A stretch of 64,000 nucleotides of DNA from an uncultured Pelagibacteraceae bacterium. GTDB lineage: Bacteria > Pseudomonadota > Alphaproteobacteria > Pelagibacterales > Pelagibacteraceae. Location: contig CACBYP010000003.1 of the NCBI GenBank assembly GCA_902543485.1, forward strand, positions 91,549 through 155,548. Direction: 5' to 3'. The position numbers and the translations under genes were made by a program. Shown here in pieces: positions 43,563-52,192 of this stretch. How positions within the stretch are numbered: the stretch's first letter is position 1; each line of letters starts with the position of its first letter. The notes under the pieces were generated by a model, which worked only from the letters and a program-made list of their open reading frames with translations, searched no databases and had not been told where the DNA came from.

Positions 43563-45431
43563 TTATTGTCTTGCATAAGGATCAACTTTATTTGGATTAA
43601 TACAATCCGGCATTCGTTTAGTACTAATTTCGTAAATATAAATATCATATTTTTTGTTTGATTTACTAATGGGGTTCCTTACCGCGTTAAAATCTATATT
43701 TTTTTCCTTTTTGATAAGTTTTACTGTGCAGTTTATATATTTTTTATAAATACTACCTCGTTCAGAAAAAATTAAATATTTTGGATTTATCGATTTAATT
43801 TCTTCAACATAATCTTTTGCATTTTTATTATTCATATTAACGAAATATAAATGCTCCATCGATATAGGATAATTATTACTTAATGATATTGATCTATTAA
43901 AAGTAATCACTGGCTCACTTTTTTTAACTAATTGCTTATTAACCCATTGATAGAACTTATAGCCTACAGCGTTTCTTTCTAGTACTCTCTCTCTTAAATT
44001 TTCATTTATAACTCCAGGAGTTAAATTTATAACACCATAATAGATTGCGAGAATAATTATCACAGACTGAAATCTTATTAATTGAATATAGTATTTGTTA
44101 AATTTAATTTTTCTCTTAAACAAACATAAAAATATTAATATCCATAAAAATGGTTCAACAAAAAATCTGGAGGTAAACTGACCAAAAAAATAACTTATTA
44201 AGATAAATAAAATTATTAATGTAAACAGGTAATATTTTTTTTTTGTTTGAACAAAAAAAGCATAAAATATTATCAATGTGCCAATTCCAAGCGAATGAGT
44301 TAAATTGGATAAACTAGTTGGTAGTACAAACCATAAAATATTTGCCTCAGTAAGACCTGTTAAATATTTTTTAAAAAAATATAGTCCATATAAACTTGTT
44401 TCAAATGGACTATATAATAATTCGAAAAAATTACCCCCAAAAGTATTATATTTCCAAATAATAGGTAAAAAAATTATTACAAAATATAAAGGAATTAATA
44501 ATTTCGCTGTTTGTATTATTTTTTTAAATTTAAAATTTAGCAGAATAAAAGTCCCTAATAATAATAACGTACTTAAAAAAAATGAAAACTTAATTTGAGT
44601 TGAAAGAAATAATAAGCAGAATAGAAATAAAATTTTTTTTATATCGTATTCAGAAAATATTCTTTTATCAAATCTATTTTGTATAATAAAAGTAAATACA
44701 AAAGCAATCGTGCATATGCTAAAAAGTTGTGGCTTTAAAGATGATATAAAAAAAATTAAAACTGGAGATGATAAAAATGCTAAATAATATATTGGATCTA
44801 CTTTATATTTTTTGAAAATTCCTATGACAGTTAAGAGTCCAGAAAGTTGAATTATAGAGCCAAATTGCTCAGAGCCAACAGCTAATCCCATTGAAATCAA
44901 AATTTCACCTGCTCCTGACAATCTTGATGAATGAAAATTTGTTATGTCAGTTGGAAAACTTCCATTTTCCAATAGAAATTTAGCACTAAATAAATGATAA
45001 TCTAGTGAATCTGCATTAGTAACCGGTGCAAAACTTAATAAAGTCAATCCCGATAATATAAAAAAAATTAAAATATAATCTATTTTTTGAAAATTTATCT
45101 TAAGTGAAATTATTTTTTTTTTAATTTTTATGACTTTTAATTTTATGATGATTTGGATTATTCCATATAAAAATATTATAAAAGTAACTGCATGAATTAA
45201 ATAATTACTTTTAGAAAAAAATAAACATATTGGATATAAAAATAATAAAATAAAATTTACAGATATAAGTATATTTTGATAATTCGGCATAGAAACTTCA
45301 TCAATAATTTTATTTAATTTGAATTTTTTTTGAATAAATTCACCAAGATAATAAAATCCAACTAATAGTATAATTCCATTAATTAAACTTAGAATTGGTA
45401 CATGTAAATATGAATGATAAATAGGTTCCAT
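43563..45431 (-). CDS. Polytopic membrane protein, GT-C-like (paralogue C)
   Basis: 622 residues, about 12 helices. The first loop reads VTNADSLDYHLFSAKFLLENG, sharing the D-x3-YHL motif with the proteins at 17496-19166 and 29433-31094. A loop with GNFFELLYSPFETSLYG and the segment FTSRFFVEPFLWILI are also characteristic of LIC_10190-like membrane proteins. The soluble tail (residues about 500-622) has two late Cys (NCTVKL, DCINPNK). Probably a glycosyltransferase acting on the periplasmic face. It lies 5 nt after the carbamoyltransferase stop. Confidence 0.68.
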   Translation of the reverse strand: MEPIYHSYLHVPILSLINGIILLVGFYYLGEFIQKKFKLNKIIDEVSMPNYQNILISVNFILLFLYPICLFFSKSNYLIHAVTFIIFLYGIIQIIIKLKVIKIKKKIISLKINFQKIDYILIFFILSGLTLLSFAPVTNADSLDYHLFSAKFLLENGSFPTDITNFHSSRLSGAGEILISMGLAVGSEQFGSIIQLSGLLTVIGIFKKYKVDPIYYLAFLSSPVLIFFISSLKPQLFSICTIAFVFTFIIQNRFDKRIFSEYDIKKILFLFCLLFLSTQIKFSFFLSTLLLLGTFILLNFKFKKIIQTAKLLIPLYFVIIFLPIIWKYNTFGGNFFELLYSPFETSLYGLYFFKKYLTGLTEANILWFVLPTSLSNLTHSLGIGTLIIFYAFFVQTKKKYYLFTLIILFILISYFFGQFTSRFFVEPFLWILIFLCLFKRKIKFNKYYIQLIRFQSVIIILAIYYGVINLTPGVINENLRERVLERNAVGYKFYQWVNKQLVKKSEPVITFNRSISLSNNYPISMEHLYFVNMNNKNAKDYVEEIKSINPKYLIFSERGSIYKKYINCTVKLIKKEKNIDFNAVRNPISKSNKKYDIYIYEISTKRMPDCINPNKVDPYARQ

Positions 45432-45436
45432 TTTTT

Positions 45437-47176
45437 TTATTGTCTTAAAATAAGATAATTTTCAAGAGCTAAACAATCCATTTTTGTTCTTAAAAAACAA
45501 TCTAGTGCTTCGCCGGGTGTGTTTACGATTGGTTCATTTTCATTAAAAGAAGTATTCAAAATTATTGGAATGTTGGTTAATGAATTAAAACTTTGTATCA
45601 AATTATAATAATCTAAGTTCATTTCTTTAGAAACTGTTTGAAGTCTACCTGTGCCATCTACATGTGTCACAGCTGGAATTTTATTTCTCATTTCTTTTTT
45701 AATTAATAATACCTGAGACATAAAAGGTACATCTTCATCTACCTCAAACCAATCCTTTACTTTTTCACTAATTATAGATGGAGCAAACGGTCTAAATGTT
45801 TCTCTTTTCTTAATTTTGTTATTTAATAATTCTTTTATATTTGGATTTCTTGGATCAGCTAAAATAGATCTGTTACCTAAGGCTCTTGGCCCCCATTCCA
45901 TTCTACCTCTAAAAAATCCTACAACTTTTTGATTGGTTAACAAATCCGCTACAAAACTAAATAAGTCAGAATTAGCATCAAATTTATAAATTTTGCTCCC
46001 AGTCTTTTCTATAATATCATTTTTACTATCTAATAAAGATTTAATTTCTTCATTTGTATAACTTGGCCCTAAATATGGGTTATCATTTAAGTCTTTGACT
46101 TCTTGAAAATATTTTTTAAGTATAATACTTGCAGAACCAATTGCACCACCAGAGTCACCTGGAGATGGTGGTATATAAATCTTTTCATAATTTGTTTTAT
46201 GCTTAATTTTACCATTTGCGACCGAATTCATTCCACAACCACCAGATATGCATAAATTTTTAATTTCCTTATATTCATATATTGAATTAGCTAAATAAAT
46301 CAGCATATCCTCGTATACTCTTTGCGTAGAAGCTGCTATATCCATATGATCTTGGCTAATTCTTTCTTTTAATTCTCTTGGTCTACCTATTAATTTACTT
46401 AGTTCTTCACTATAAACTTTTCCAATTTTCGGCTCACCATCTAACCAAGACATTTCAACATTTCCTTTGTGGTGGTTGAAATATTTTAAATTTAATTCAA
46501 ATAAATTTTGTTTTTTTTTTATTATTAAATCACTTATCTCTTCATATTTTGTAACTTTACCGTATGGCGCTAAACCCATTACTTTATACTCATCACCATA
46601 ATTCATGAATCCAAGAAATTGCGTCATAGCAGTATAAAAAAGGCCTAGTGAATGTGGAAATAATACTTCCTTTACTTTATTAATTTGTTCTCCATCATAG
46701 AAACCGATTACTGTGCTCGCAAAATCTCCAAAACCGTCAACAGATATAAAATTTGTTTCGTCAAATTTTGAAAAAAAAACAGAACTTGCTATATGGGAAG
46801 TATGGTGATCAATATAATGAATTTTCCCATTAAATCGCTCATTAAACTGGGTATCAAGTTCATTTTTAATCGAATTTATTTTTTTTAAATTTGAAATTCT
46901 GTCTCTTAAAAAATTAAGCTTAAGTAATTTTTTTGATGCAAATATTAATTTTTGAAATATTTTTTGTTTAGGATTACGATTTATACAAATATGATCAACA
47001 TCAGATAGTGTTTTATTCGAATATTTTAGGCAATATTTAATAGAGTTAATTGGAAAACCTGCTGCGTGCTTAACTCTTGTAAATCTTTCTTCCTCAACTG
47101 CTGCTATAAGTTTTTGATCTATAAAAATGCAAGCAGAAGCATCCCCATGATAAGCATTGATTCCTAATATAATCAT
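45437..47176 (-). CDS. Carbamoyltransferase (NodU/CmcH family)
   Basis: 579 residues, full length. N-terminal Kae1-like domain: GINAYHGDASACIFIDQKLIAAVEEERFTR, DHHTSHIASSVFFS with metal-binding His residues, and NFISVDGFGDFAS. The C-terminal YrdC-like/carbamoyltransferase domain carries GRMEWGPRALGNRSILADPRN and RETFRPFAPSI. It adds a carbamoyl group from carbamoyl phosphate, with ATP, to a hydroxyl of a sugar. Upstream lies a GT2 gene 4 nt away, so it belongs to one polymer operon from 49050 down to 42552. Confidence 0.95.
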   Translation of the reverse strand: MIILGINAYHGDASACIFIDQKLIAAVEEERFTRVKHAAGFPINSIKYCLKYSNKTLSDVDHICINRNPKQKIFQKLIFASKKLLKLNFLRDRISNLKKINSIKNELDTQFNERFNGKIHYIDHHTSHIASSVFFSKFDETNFISVDGFGDFASTVIGFYDGEQINKVKEVLFPHSLGLFYTAMTQFLGFMNYGDEYKVMGLAPYGKVTKYEEISDLIIKKKQNLFELNLKYFNHHKGNVEMSWLDGEPKIGKVYSEELSKLIGRPRELKERISQDHMDIAASTQRVYEDMLIYLANSIYEYKEIKNLCISGGCGMNSVANGKIKHKTNYEKIYIPPSPGDSGGAIGSASIILKKYFQEVKDLNDNPYLGPSYTNEEIKSLLDSKNDIIEKTGSKIYKFDANSDLFSFVADLLTNQKVVGFFRGRMEWGPRALGNRSILADPRNPNIKELLNNKIKKRETFRPFAPSIISEKVKDWFEVDEDVPFMSQVLLIKKEMRNKIPAVTHVDGTGRLQTVSKEMNLDYYNLIQSFNSLTNIPIILNTSFNENEPIVNTPGEALDCFLRTKMDCLALENYLILRQ

Positions 47177-47180
47177 ATCA

Positions 47181-47957
47181 CTAAATAATCATGTTTTTAT
47201 ATTTTAATTTTAAAATAAAAATTTCTATCTTTTCAGGTAATATTAATTTTATTAAACTTGTTATTAGATAATAAATTATGTGAAAATATAACATTAAGAA
47301 ACCGCTATTGTATTTTTTTAAAATATTTATATTTTCACTCAAAACATTTAATCGATTCAAATCAGATGATCCTTTTGATCTTACTTTTGAGAGTACTTTG
47401 TTTATTTTTTTAAATTTCTTTTCCTTTAAATAGCTATCATAGAAAAAATCGAAATCACTAGAAAATTTATAATATATATTAAATTTTCTTTTTTTTAGAA
47501 TGTTTAATTTCACAACAGTAGATTGATGACAGAAAGGCATGACTACTGTATTATTATAAAATTTGCTGGATCTTTTCAAAAAATTAAAATTTTTTGTTCT
47601 AATTATTGTATCACCATATACAATATCGTAACTCCAATTAAGTCTTGAATTAATTAAATTTATTGTATTTTTGCTAACAAAAATATCTCCTGAATTCATA
47701 AAGATTACCCATTTACCTGATGCTTTTTTTAATCCTTTGTTCATAGCATCATATATTCCTTTATCCTTCTCAATTATAATTTTAGAAATCTTTTTTTTAT
47801 TTTTTAGAATTTCATCTCTAGTTCCATCAGTACTAAATCCATCAACTACTATAATTTCGTAATTTTTGTAGGTTTGTCTAATTATAGAATTCAAAGTTTC
47901 AAGAAAATGATTTTTAGTATTTAGTGACACTATGATTATAGAATATTTTTTTTTCAT
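47181..47957 (-). CDS. GT2 glycosyltransferase (WcaA-like)
   Basis: 258 residues from the ATG at 47955-47957 (MKKKYSIIIVSLNTKNHF), 1 nt after the GT4 stop. An upstream ATG at 48035 would overlap GT4 by 77 nt and add a non-homologous leader. VVDGFSTDGTRDEI, EKDKGIYDAMNKGLKKASGKW and the DxD-like IFMNSGDIFV define the same GT2 subgroup as 22720-23496. The C-terminus has a hydrophobic segment (FLMLYFHIIYYLITSLIKLIL) that probably binds the membrane. It adds one sugar to a lipid-linked glycan. Confidence 0.9.
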   Translation of the reverse strand: MKKKYSIIIVSLNTKNHFLETLNSIIRQTYKNYEIIVVDGFSTDGTRDEILKNKKKISKIIIEKDKGIYDAMNKGLKKASGKWVIFMNSGDIFVSKNTINLINSRLNWSYDIVYGDTIIRTKNFNFLKRSSKFYNNTVVMPFCHQSTVVKLNILKKRKFNIYYKFSSDFDFFYDSYLKEKKFKKINKVLSKVRSKGSSDLNRLNVLSENINILKKYNSGFLMLYFHIIYYLITSLIKLILPEKIEIFILKLKYKNMII

Positions 47958-47958
47958 T

Positions 47959-49050
47959 CTATATTTTTTTATAAATTGATAATGTTTCTTCTGCACATTT
48001 TTTCCATGAAAATTTTTTTGATCTTTCAAATCCATAATTTACTTTTTCTTTTATAAAATTTTCTGAATTTAAAAAGTTCTCTAATTTATTTTTTATATCA
48101 TCAATTTCGTTGGGATTAAAATATTGTAAACCATCTCCACCTACCTCTCTAAGTGCACCTCCATTACTTGATATTACTGGACAGCCTAGTGTCATAGCCT
48201 CTAAAATTGGTATACCAAAACCTTCGTACATTGATGGATAGATTAATGCCAAAACATTTGAATACATATATGATAAGCTGAAATCTAAATCATTAAAGAA
48301 TAAAATATTTTTAAAATTAATATTATTTTTATTTATTACTTTATAATCATAATTATTAGGCTTTTCACCTCCATAAAAAATTATTCTAAAATTATTTTTT
48401 AAATAATTTGATTTTGAATAAGCAGATAAAAATCTTTCAAAATTTTTGTATCCATACCTGCTTCCAACAAATAGTAAACAATCGCTAAATTTTTTATAAT
48501 TTGACTTTTCTAATTTATAATTCTCAAAAGTTGAAGATAAATGTGTAACTTCAATTTTATGAGTTTCAACATCAAAATATTTGATTAAATCTTCTTTTGT
48601 TTTATTAGAAATACATATTATTTTATTTGCTCTTTTAAATGTATCTTTCTTAATTTCATATACATATTTGAAATTTGGAGAATAATTTGGGTATATTTCA
48701 TTAATCATATCATAGGCTGTACATACTGTTTTTAAATTTGAGTAATATTTTTTTTTTGAATAATAAGTTTCATGAACAATATTTGGTTGAAATTGTTTTA
48801 TAAATAATCTGGCATTAAAATGATTAAAGTTTTCAGTTATAAAATTAAGTTTATGAGGTAGAAAAGTAAAAAAGTTGCCAACTAAACAACTATTAGGTAT
48901 TTTTTTTAAATATTCATTTTTATGAACTTGGCTTGTAATTTTTAAGTCTATCTCTCTTTTTATAAATTCCTTGCTTAATTGATAAAAGTAGTTTGAAATT
49001 CCACCGTACCTTTGTTGATAGAAAATTTTATAATCAAATAGGATTTTCAT
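47959..49050 (-). CDS. GT4 glycosyltransferase
   Basis: 363 residues, GT-B fold. MKILFDYKIFYQQRYGGISNYFYQLSKEF is the GT4 opening with the GGI-S-NY loop. It is followed by TVCTAYDMINEIYP, IICISNKTKEDLIKYF, LLFVGSRYGYKNFERFL, and the donor-site pattern YPSMYEGFGIPILEAMTLGCPVISSN with an E-x7-E pair. It resembles mannosyltransferases of polysaccharide loci. Probably a retaining transferase for GDP- or UDP-sugars. First gene of a minus-strand run and divergent from the gene at 49122. Confidence 0.92.
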   Translation of the reverse strand: MKILFDYKIFYQQRYGGISNYFYQLSKEFIKREIDLKITSQVHKNEYLKKIPNSCLVGNFFTFLPHKLNFITENFNHFNARLFIKQFQPNIVHETYYSKKKYYSNLKTVCTAYDMINEIYPNYSPNFKYVYEIKKDTFKRANKIICISNKTKEDLIKYFDVETHKIEVTHLSSTFENYKLEKSNYKKFSDCLLFVGSRYGYKNFERFLSAYSKSNYLKNNFRIIFYGGEKPNNYDYKVINKNNINFKNILFFNDLDFSLSYMYSNVLALIYPSMYEGFGIPILEAMTLGCPVISSNGGALREVGGDGLQYFNPNEIDDIKNKLENFLNSENFIKEKVNYGFERSKKFSWKKCAEETLSIYKKI

Positions 49051-49121
49051 TTTATTTAATTGAAGACATCTTATATTAGTTTTAAAAAATTTTATAAATT
49101 GATATTATTTATATTTAATTA

Positions 49122-50303
49122 ATGTACAAACTATTCATTATAATTGACCTATCAGATAATCAAAATATTGAATATTACAAAAATACAATTGATGATTTTG
49201 CAAAAGAATTGAACAACATAAATTTAGTTGATGTAAGTTATATTCTAAATAAAAAATCAAATAATATCAAAATTACTAATAAATCAGATTTAAAAATTAT
49301 TCAGCCTAAAAACTACAAAGAATTTAGACAAATACTTAAAATAAAAAATCGAATGTACATGTATGGAATAAATACAGGAAGAAAATATTTTTTTATAAAT
49401 TTTTTTCTTGCAAAAGAAAATATTAAAAAATTTGTTATAAGTAATCTTGGATATAATCCTGAGAATTTTAATTATTTTAAGAAAAATTTTATCGATAAAT
49501 CCAAAATATTTCTTTTCATCAGACTTAAATATTATTTTACTAGATTATTGATTATTTTAAATATTTTACCAAAAATAGACTATTTTTTTGAATCAAGTGA
49601 TTTTATTTACAAATCAATCTCTAAAGGATTAAGTAATAAAATTAAAAAAAAATTTCCTTTATTTAATTTTTCTTATTACCAAGATGTGGTAAAAATAAAC
49701 AGTCGTCATTTTGATAATATATACTACTCCAGATACAATAATGCTGAGAATTACATAGTATTTATTGACGGTATGTTATTCGATCATAAAGATAGAATTA
49801 TGAGAGAAGGTGTTCCAAGTAATGAAGACAGAGAAATTTACTACAACAATCTTTATAAAGTATTGAAAGAGTATGAAAAAATTTTTAAAAGAAAAATTGT
49901 TGTATGCTTGCATCCAAAAAATAATTTTTCAATTAGACGAGGTGATTTTAAAGATTTGAAATGTGTGAAATATGAAACAGAAAAATATATTAGTGAGAGT
50001 TTTTTAATTTTTTTTCATGAAGGTAGCTCAATTATTCAAGCAATAGTTCAAAACAAAAATATTATTAATTTACATGGCCAGATGTTAGGTGATTATATTA
50101 ACAAAAGATGTGAAATGTACTCACAACTATTAAAATTATATCGAATAGATCTAAGTAAAATTAATATAGAAAAAGAACAAATCATAATGAAAGAAATATC
50201 AAATGCAAAAAAAAATTATGAAAAATATGTAAAGGAAAATATTGTAAATGACCGGAGTTTATCTGGAATATTACAAGTCATAAAATACTTAAAATTACAT
50301 TAA
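49122..50303 (+). CDS. Unknown, possibly GT-B-fold polysaccharide enzyme
   Basis: 393 residues with no membrane helix or signal peptide. No family is recognised with certainty. The C-terminal half contains NYIVFIDGMLFDHKDR, then RKIVVCLHPKNNFSIRRGDF and LIFFHEGSSIIQAIVQNKNIINLHG. This order (HPK..., then a short strand, then HEGSS) is similar to capsule-synthesis and polysialyl/Kdo transferases with a GT-B fold, which place His-Pro and Ser residues at the donor phosphates. The N-terminal half is Lys/Asn-rich. It is preceded by a 71-nt gap and followed after 41 nt by the MarR-type regulator. Confidence 0.6.
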   Translation: MYKLFIIIDLSDNQNIEYYKNTIDDFAKELNNINLVDVSYILNKKSNNIKITNKSDLKIIQPKNYKEFRQILKIKNRMYMYGINTGRKYFFINFFLAKENIKKFVISNLGYNPENFNYFKKNFIDKSKIFLFIRLKYYFTRLLIILNILPKIDYFFESSDFIYKSISKGLSNKIKKKFPLFNFSYYQDVVKINSRHFDNIYYSRYNNAENYIVFIDGMLFDHKDRIMREGVPSNEDREIYYNNLYKVLKEYEKIFKRKIVVCLHPKNNFSIRRGDFKDLKCVKYETEKYISESFLIFFHEGSSIIQAIVQNKNIINLHGQMLGDYINKRCEMYSQLLKLYRIDLSKINIEKEQIIMKEISNAKKNYEKYVKENIVNDRSLSGILQVIKYLKLH

Positions 50304-50305
50304 AA

Positions 50306-50343
50306 ATTGTACTTTACTGTTCAATAAATGAACTATATACAAT
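50306..50343. promoter_or_regulatory. Nested inverted repeats upstream of the MarR-type gene
   Basis: Inner arms GTTCA (50319-50323) and TGAAC (50329-50333) are separated by ATAAA. Outer arms ATTGTA (50306-50311) and TACAAT (50338-50343) flank them, with centres offset by 1.5 nt. The whole lies between the previous stop (50303) and the regulator ATG (50351). MarR proteins bind such palindromes as dimers, so autoregulation is plausible. Chance matches are common in AT-rich DNA, but the G/C-containing inner arms make this one less trivial. Confidence 0.4.
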
Positions 50344-50350
50344 ATTGATT

Positions 50351-50659
50351 ATGAAAAATAATGAAGATCACTTTAATGTTTTGAGAAAAATTGTTCAAAA
50401 ACCAGATTCATCTCAAAGAGAACTTGCATCAGAGTTAGGTTTTAGTCTTGGAAAACTTAATTACTGTTTAAAAGAACTAAAAAAAAAAGGTTTTATAAAA
50501 ATTGAAAATTTCAAAAAAAGCAAAAAAAAACTTAATTATCTTTACATGTTAACTCCATCTGGTTTTACCATGAAAAAAAATCTGACTTTAAATTTCATGA
50601 AAATCAAAATGAAAGAATACGACGAATTAAAAAAAGAGATAATCGTAAGTAAAAATTAG
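50351..50659 (+). CDS. MarR family EPS-associated transcriptional regulator
   Basis: 102 residues from the ATG at 50351; a TTG two codons earlier is possible. The winged-helix pattern QRELASELGFSLGKLNYCLKELKKKGFIKIENF, followed by YLYMLTPSGFTMK, is characteristic of the small MarR-type regulators found in exopolysaccharide loci (TIGR04176). These lack the long dimerisation helices of classical MarR, but a C-terminal helix (FMKIKMKEYDELKKEI) is present. It probably controls the island polymer genes. It ends 1 nt before the radical SAM gene, so it is cotranscribed with it. Confidence 0.9.
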   Translation: MKNNEDHFNVLRKIVQKPDSSQRELASELGFSLGKLNYCLKELKKKGFIKIENFKKSKKKLNYLYMLTPSGFTMKKNLTLNFMKIKMKEYDELKKEIIVSKN

Positions 50660-50660
50660 C

Positions 50661-51569
50661 ATGAGTAATATTGGGCATAATAATCCACCCCTAGATCCTA
50701 AGGAAACTATTCAAAATAATATAAATAGGAAAAAACCTATACTAGATAGAGAACCACAAATTTTTAAAGGAGTGCCTATACCAAGCTGGATAGAATTGAG
50801 TTTGATAGATGTGTGCAATAGATCTTGTAGTTTTTGCCCAAAATCAGATGAGTCGGTTGCACCAAACACTTATCAAAAAATGACATTAAAACTTATAGAT
50901 AAGCTAGTTAATGATTTAAAAAAAATTAACTTTGAAGGTGCTTTTTGTTTATGTGGATATGGAGAACCAATGCTTCATAAAAATTATATCGAAATCACTA
51001 ATAAACTTGGAGAATTGGGAGGTGTTGAAATAATTACTAATGGAGATTTAGTCAACGAAAAATCTTTAATTCAAATTTATCAGTCAAAAGCTACAAGGTT
51101 ATTAATCAGTCTATATGATGGTCCAGAGCAAGTAGAAAAATTTAAAAAATTAATAAAACAATTAAATATACCTGAAGGTTTTGTCATACTTAGAGACAGA
51201 TGGTACAGTGACAAAGTTGATTATGGTGTAAAATTAACTAACAGAGTTGGAACTATATCTGTAGGAAATCAGCCAAATACCGAAAATTATTCAAAAAAGA
51301 AATGTTATTATACTGCATATCAAATGTTAATTGATTGGAATGGAGATGTATTTTTATGTCCTCAAGATTGGCAAAGAAGACAAACAATGGGAAATATAAT
51401 GCAAGATGAAATTTTTAATATATGGAAAGGACCGATATTATCAAAATATCGAAGAAAATTATTAAGTGGAGATAGAAGTTTAAATCCATGTAACCAGTGT
51501 AATGCTGATGGACTAGTTTATGGAGAGCGTCACTATAATGCTTGGGAAAATAATAATGGTCGTAAATAA
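50661..51569 (+). CDS. Radical SAM/SPASM domain protein
   Basis: 302 residues. The cluster-binding motif C-x3-C-x2-C is Cys52/Cys56/Cys59 in DVCNRSCSFCP, followed by the SAM-binding GGE-like LCGYGEPMLHKNY. A C-terminal SPASM-type region has Cys in KKCYYTAYQ, FLCPQDWQRR and NPCNQCNADG, and ligates at least one more cluster. The DWNGDVFLCPQDW pattern is typical of SPASM proteins in polysaccharide and peptide loci. The substrate is unknown; deoxygenation, epimerisation or dehydrogenation of a sugar would fit the setting. Downstream MTase and aminotransferase genes follow on the same strand. Confidence 0.88.
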   Translation: MSNIGHNNPPLDPKETIQNNINRKKPILDREPQIFKGVPIPSWIELSLIDVCNRSCSFCPKSDESVAPNTYQKMTLKLIDKLVNDLKKINFEGAFCLCGYGEPMLHKNYIEITNKLGELGGVEIITNGDLVNEKSLIQIYQSKATRLLISLYDGPEQVEKFKKLIKQLNIPEGFVILRDRWYSDKVDYGVKLTNRVGTISVGNQPNTENYSKKKCYYTAYQMLIDWNGDVFLCPQDWQRRQTMGNIMQDEIFNIWKGPILSKYRRKLLSGDRSLNPCNQCNADGLVYGERHYNAWENNNGRK

Positions 51570-51582
51570 ATTAAGAAATAAA

Positions 51583-52188
51583 ATGCATCAATATACGATT
51601 TTTAAAGGTAAATTAATTGGTAATTTTGAAGGTCTCTATAAAAATTTTAAAGACCCTTTTTTGCAATCTAAAAAAGAGAAATTTGAAACCTCAAAGAAAG
51701 CTATAATCAATTACTGCCAACTAATACAAAGCACTAAAAAAAATAAACTTAAAACCTTAGAGATTGGTTGCGGATTTGGAAAATTAAGTAATGATTTAAA
51801 AAAACTTAAGTTTAGGGCTTTTGGAACAGACATAAGTAATACTGCAATAATTAAAGCAAAAAAGAGGGGCTCTGCAAAATTTTATGTATCAGATTTTCTT
51901 AATTATGAATTATATAAAAAAATTAATCCTGATATAATTATTTTAGCTGAAATATCTTGGTATGTTTTACCAGAATTAAAAAGTTTTTTAAAATTTATAA
52001 AAAAAAATTTTAAAAATAAATACTTAATTCATACACTTGCGATTTACTACCCAGGCAAACAGAAATATGGAAAAAAATATTTCACTAACCTAAAAGGAAT
52101 ATTAAAATACTTTAATATGGAGTATATTGAGTATGGTGAAAAATGGTCTAAAGAGGAAGGACGCACTTTTTTTTTAGCTAAGATATAA
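51583..52188 (+). CDS. Class I SAM-dependent methyltransferase
   Basis: 201 residues from the ATG at 51583 (MHQYTIFKGKLIGNF), 13 nt after the radical SAM stop. The frame can be extended to 51520 but would overlap that gene. Motif I is LKTLEIGCGFGKLSNDLKKL, motif II FGTDISNTAIIKAKKRG, then FYVSDFL and PDIIILAEISWYVLPEL. It is a small-molecule methyltransferase; in context it may act on the product of the radical SAM enzyme or aminotransferase. The next start is a TTG 4 nt after its stop. Confidence 0.85.
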   Translation: MHQYTIFKGKLIGNFEGLYKNFKDPFLQSKKEKFETSKKAIINYCQLIQSTKKNKLKTLEIGCGFGKLSNDLKKLKFRAFGTDISNTAIIKAKKRGSAKFYVSDFLNYELYKKINPDIIILAEISWYVLPELKSFLKFIKKNFKNKYLIHTLAIYYPGKQKYGKKYFTNLKGILKYFNMEYIEYGEKWSKEEGRTFFLAKI

Positions 52189-52192
52189 AAAA

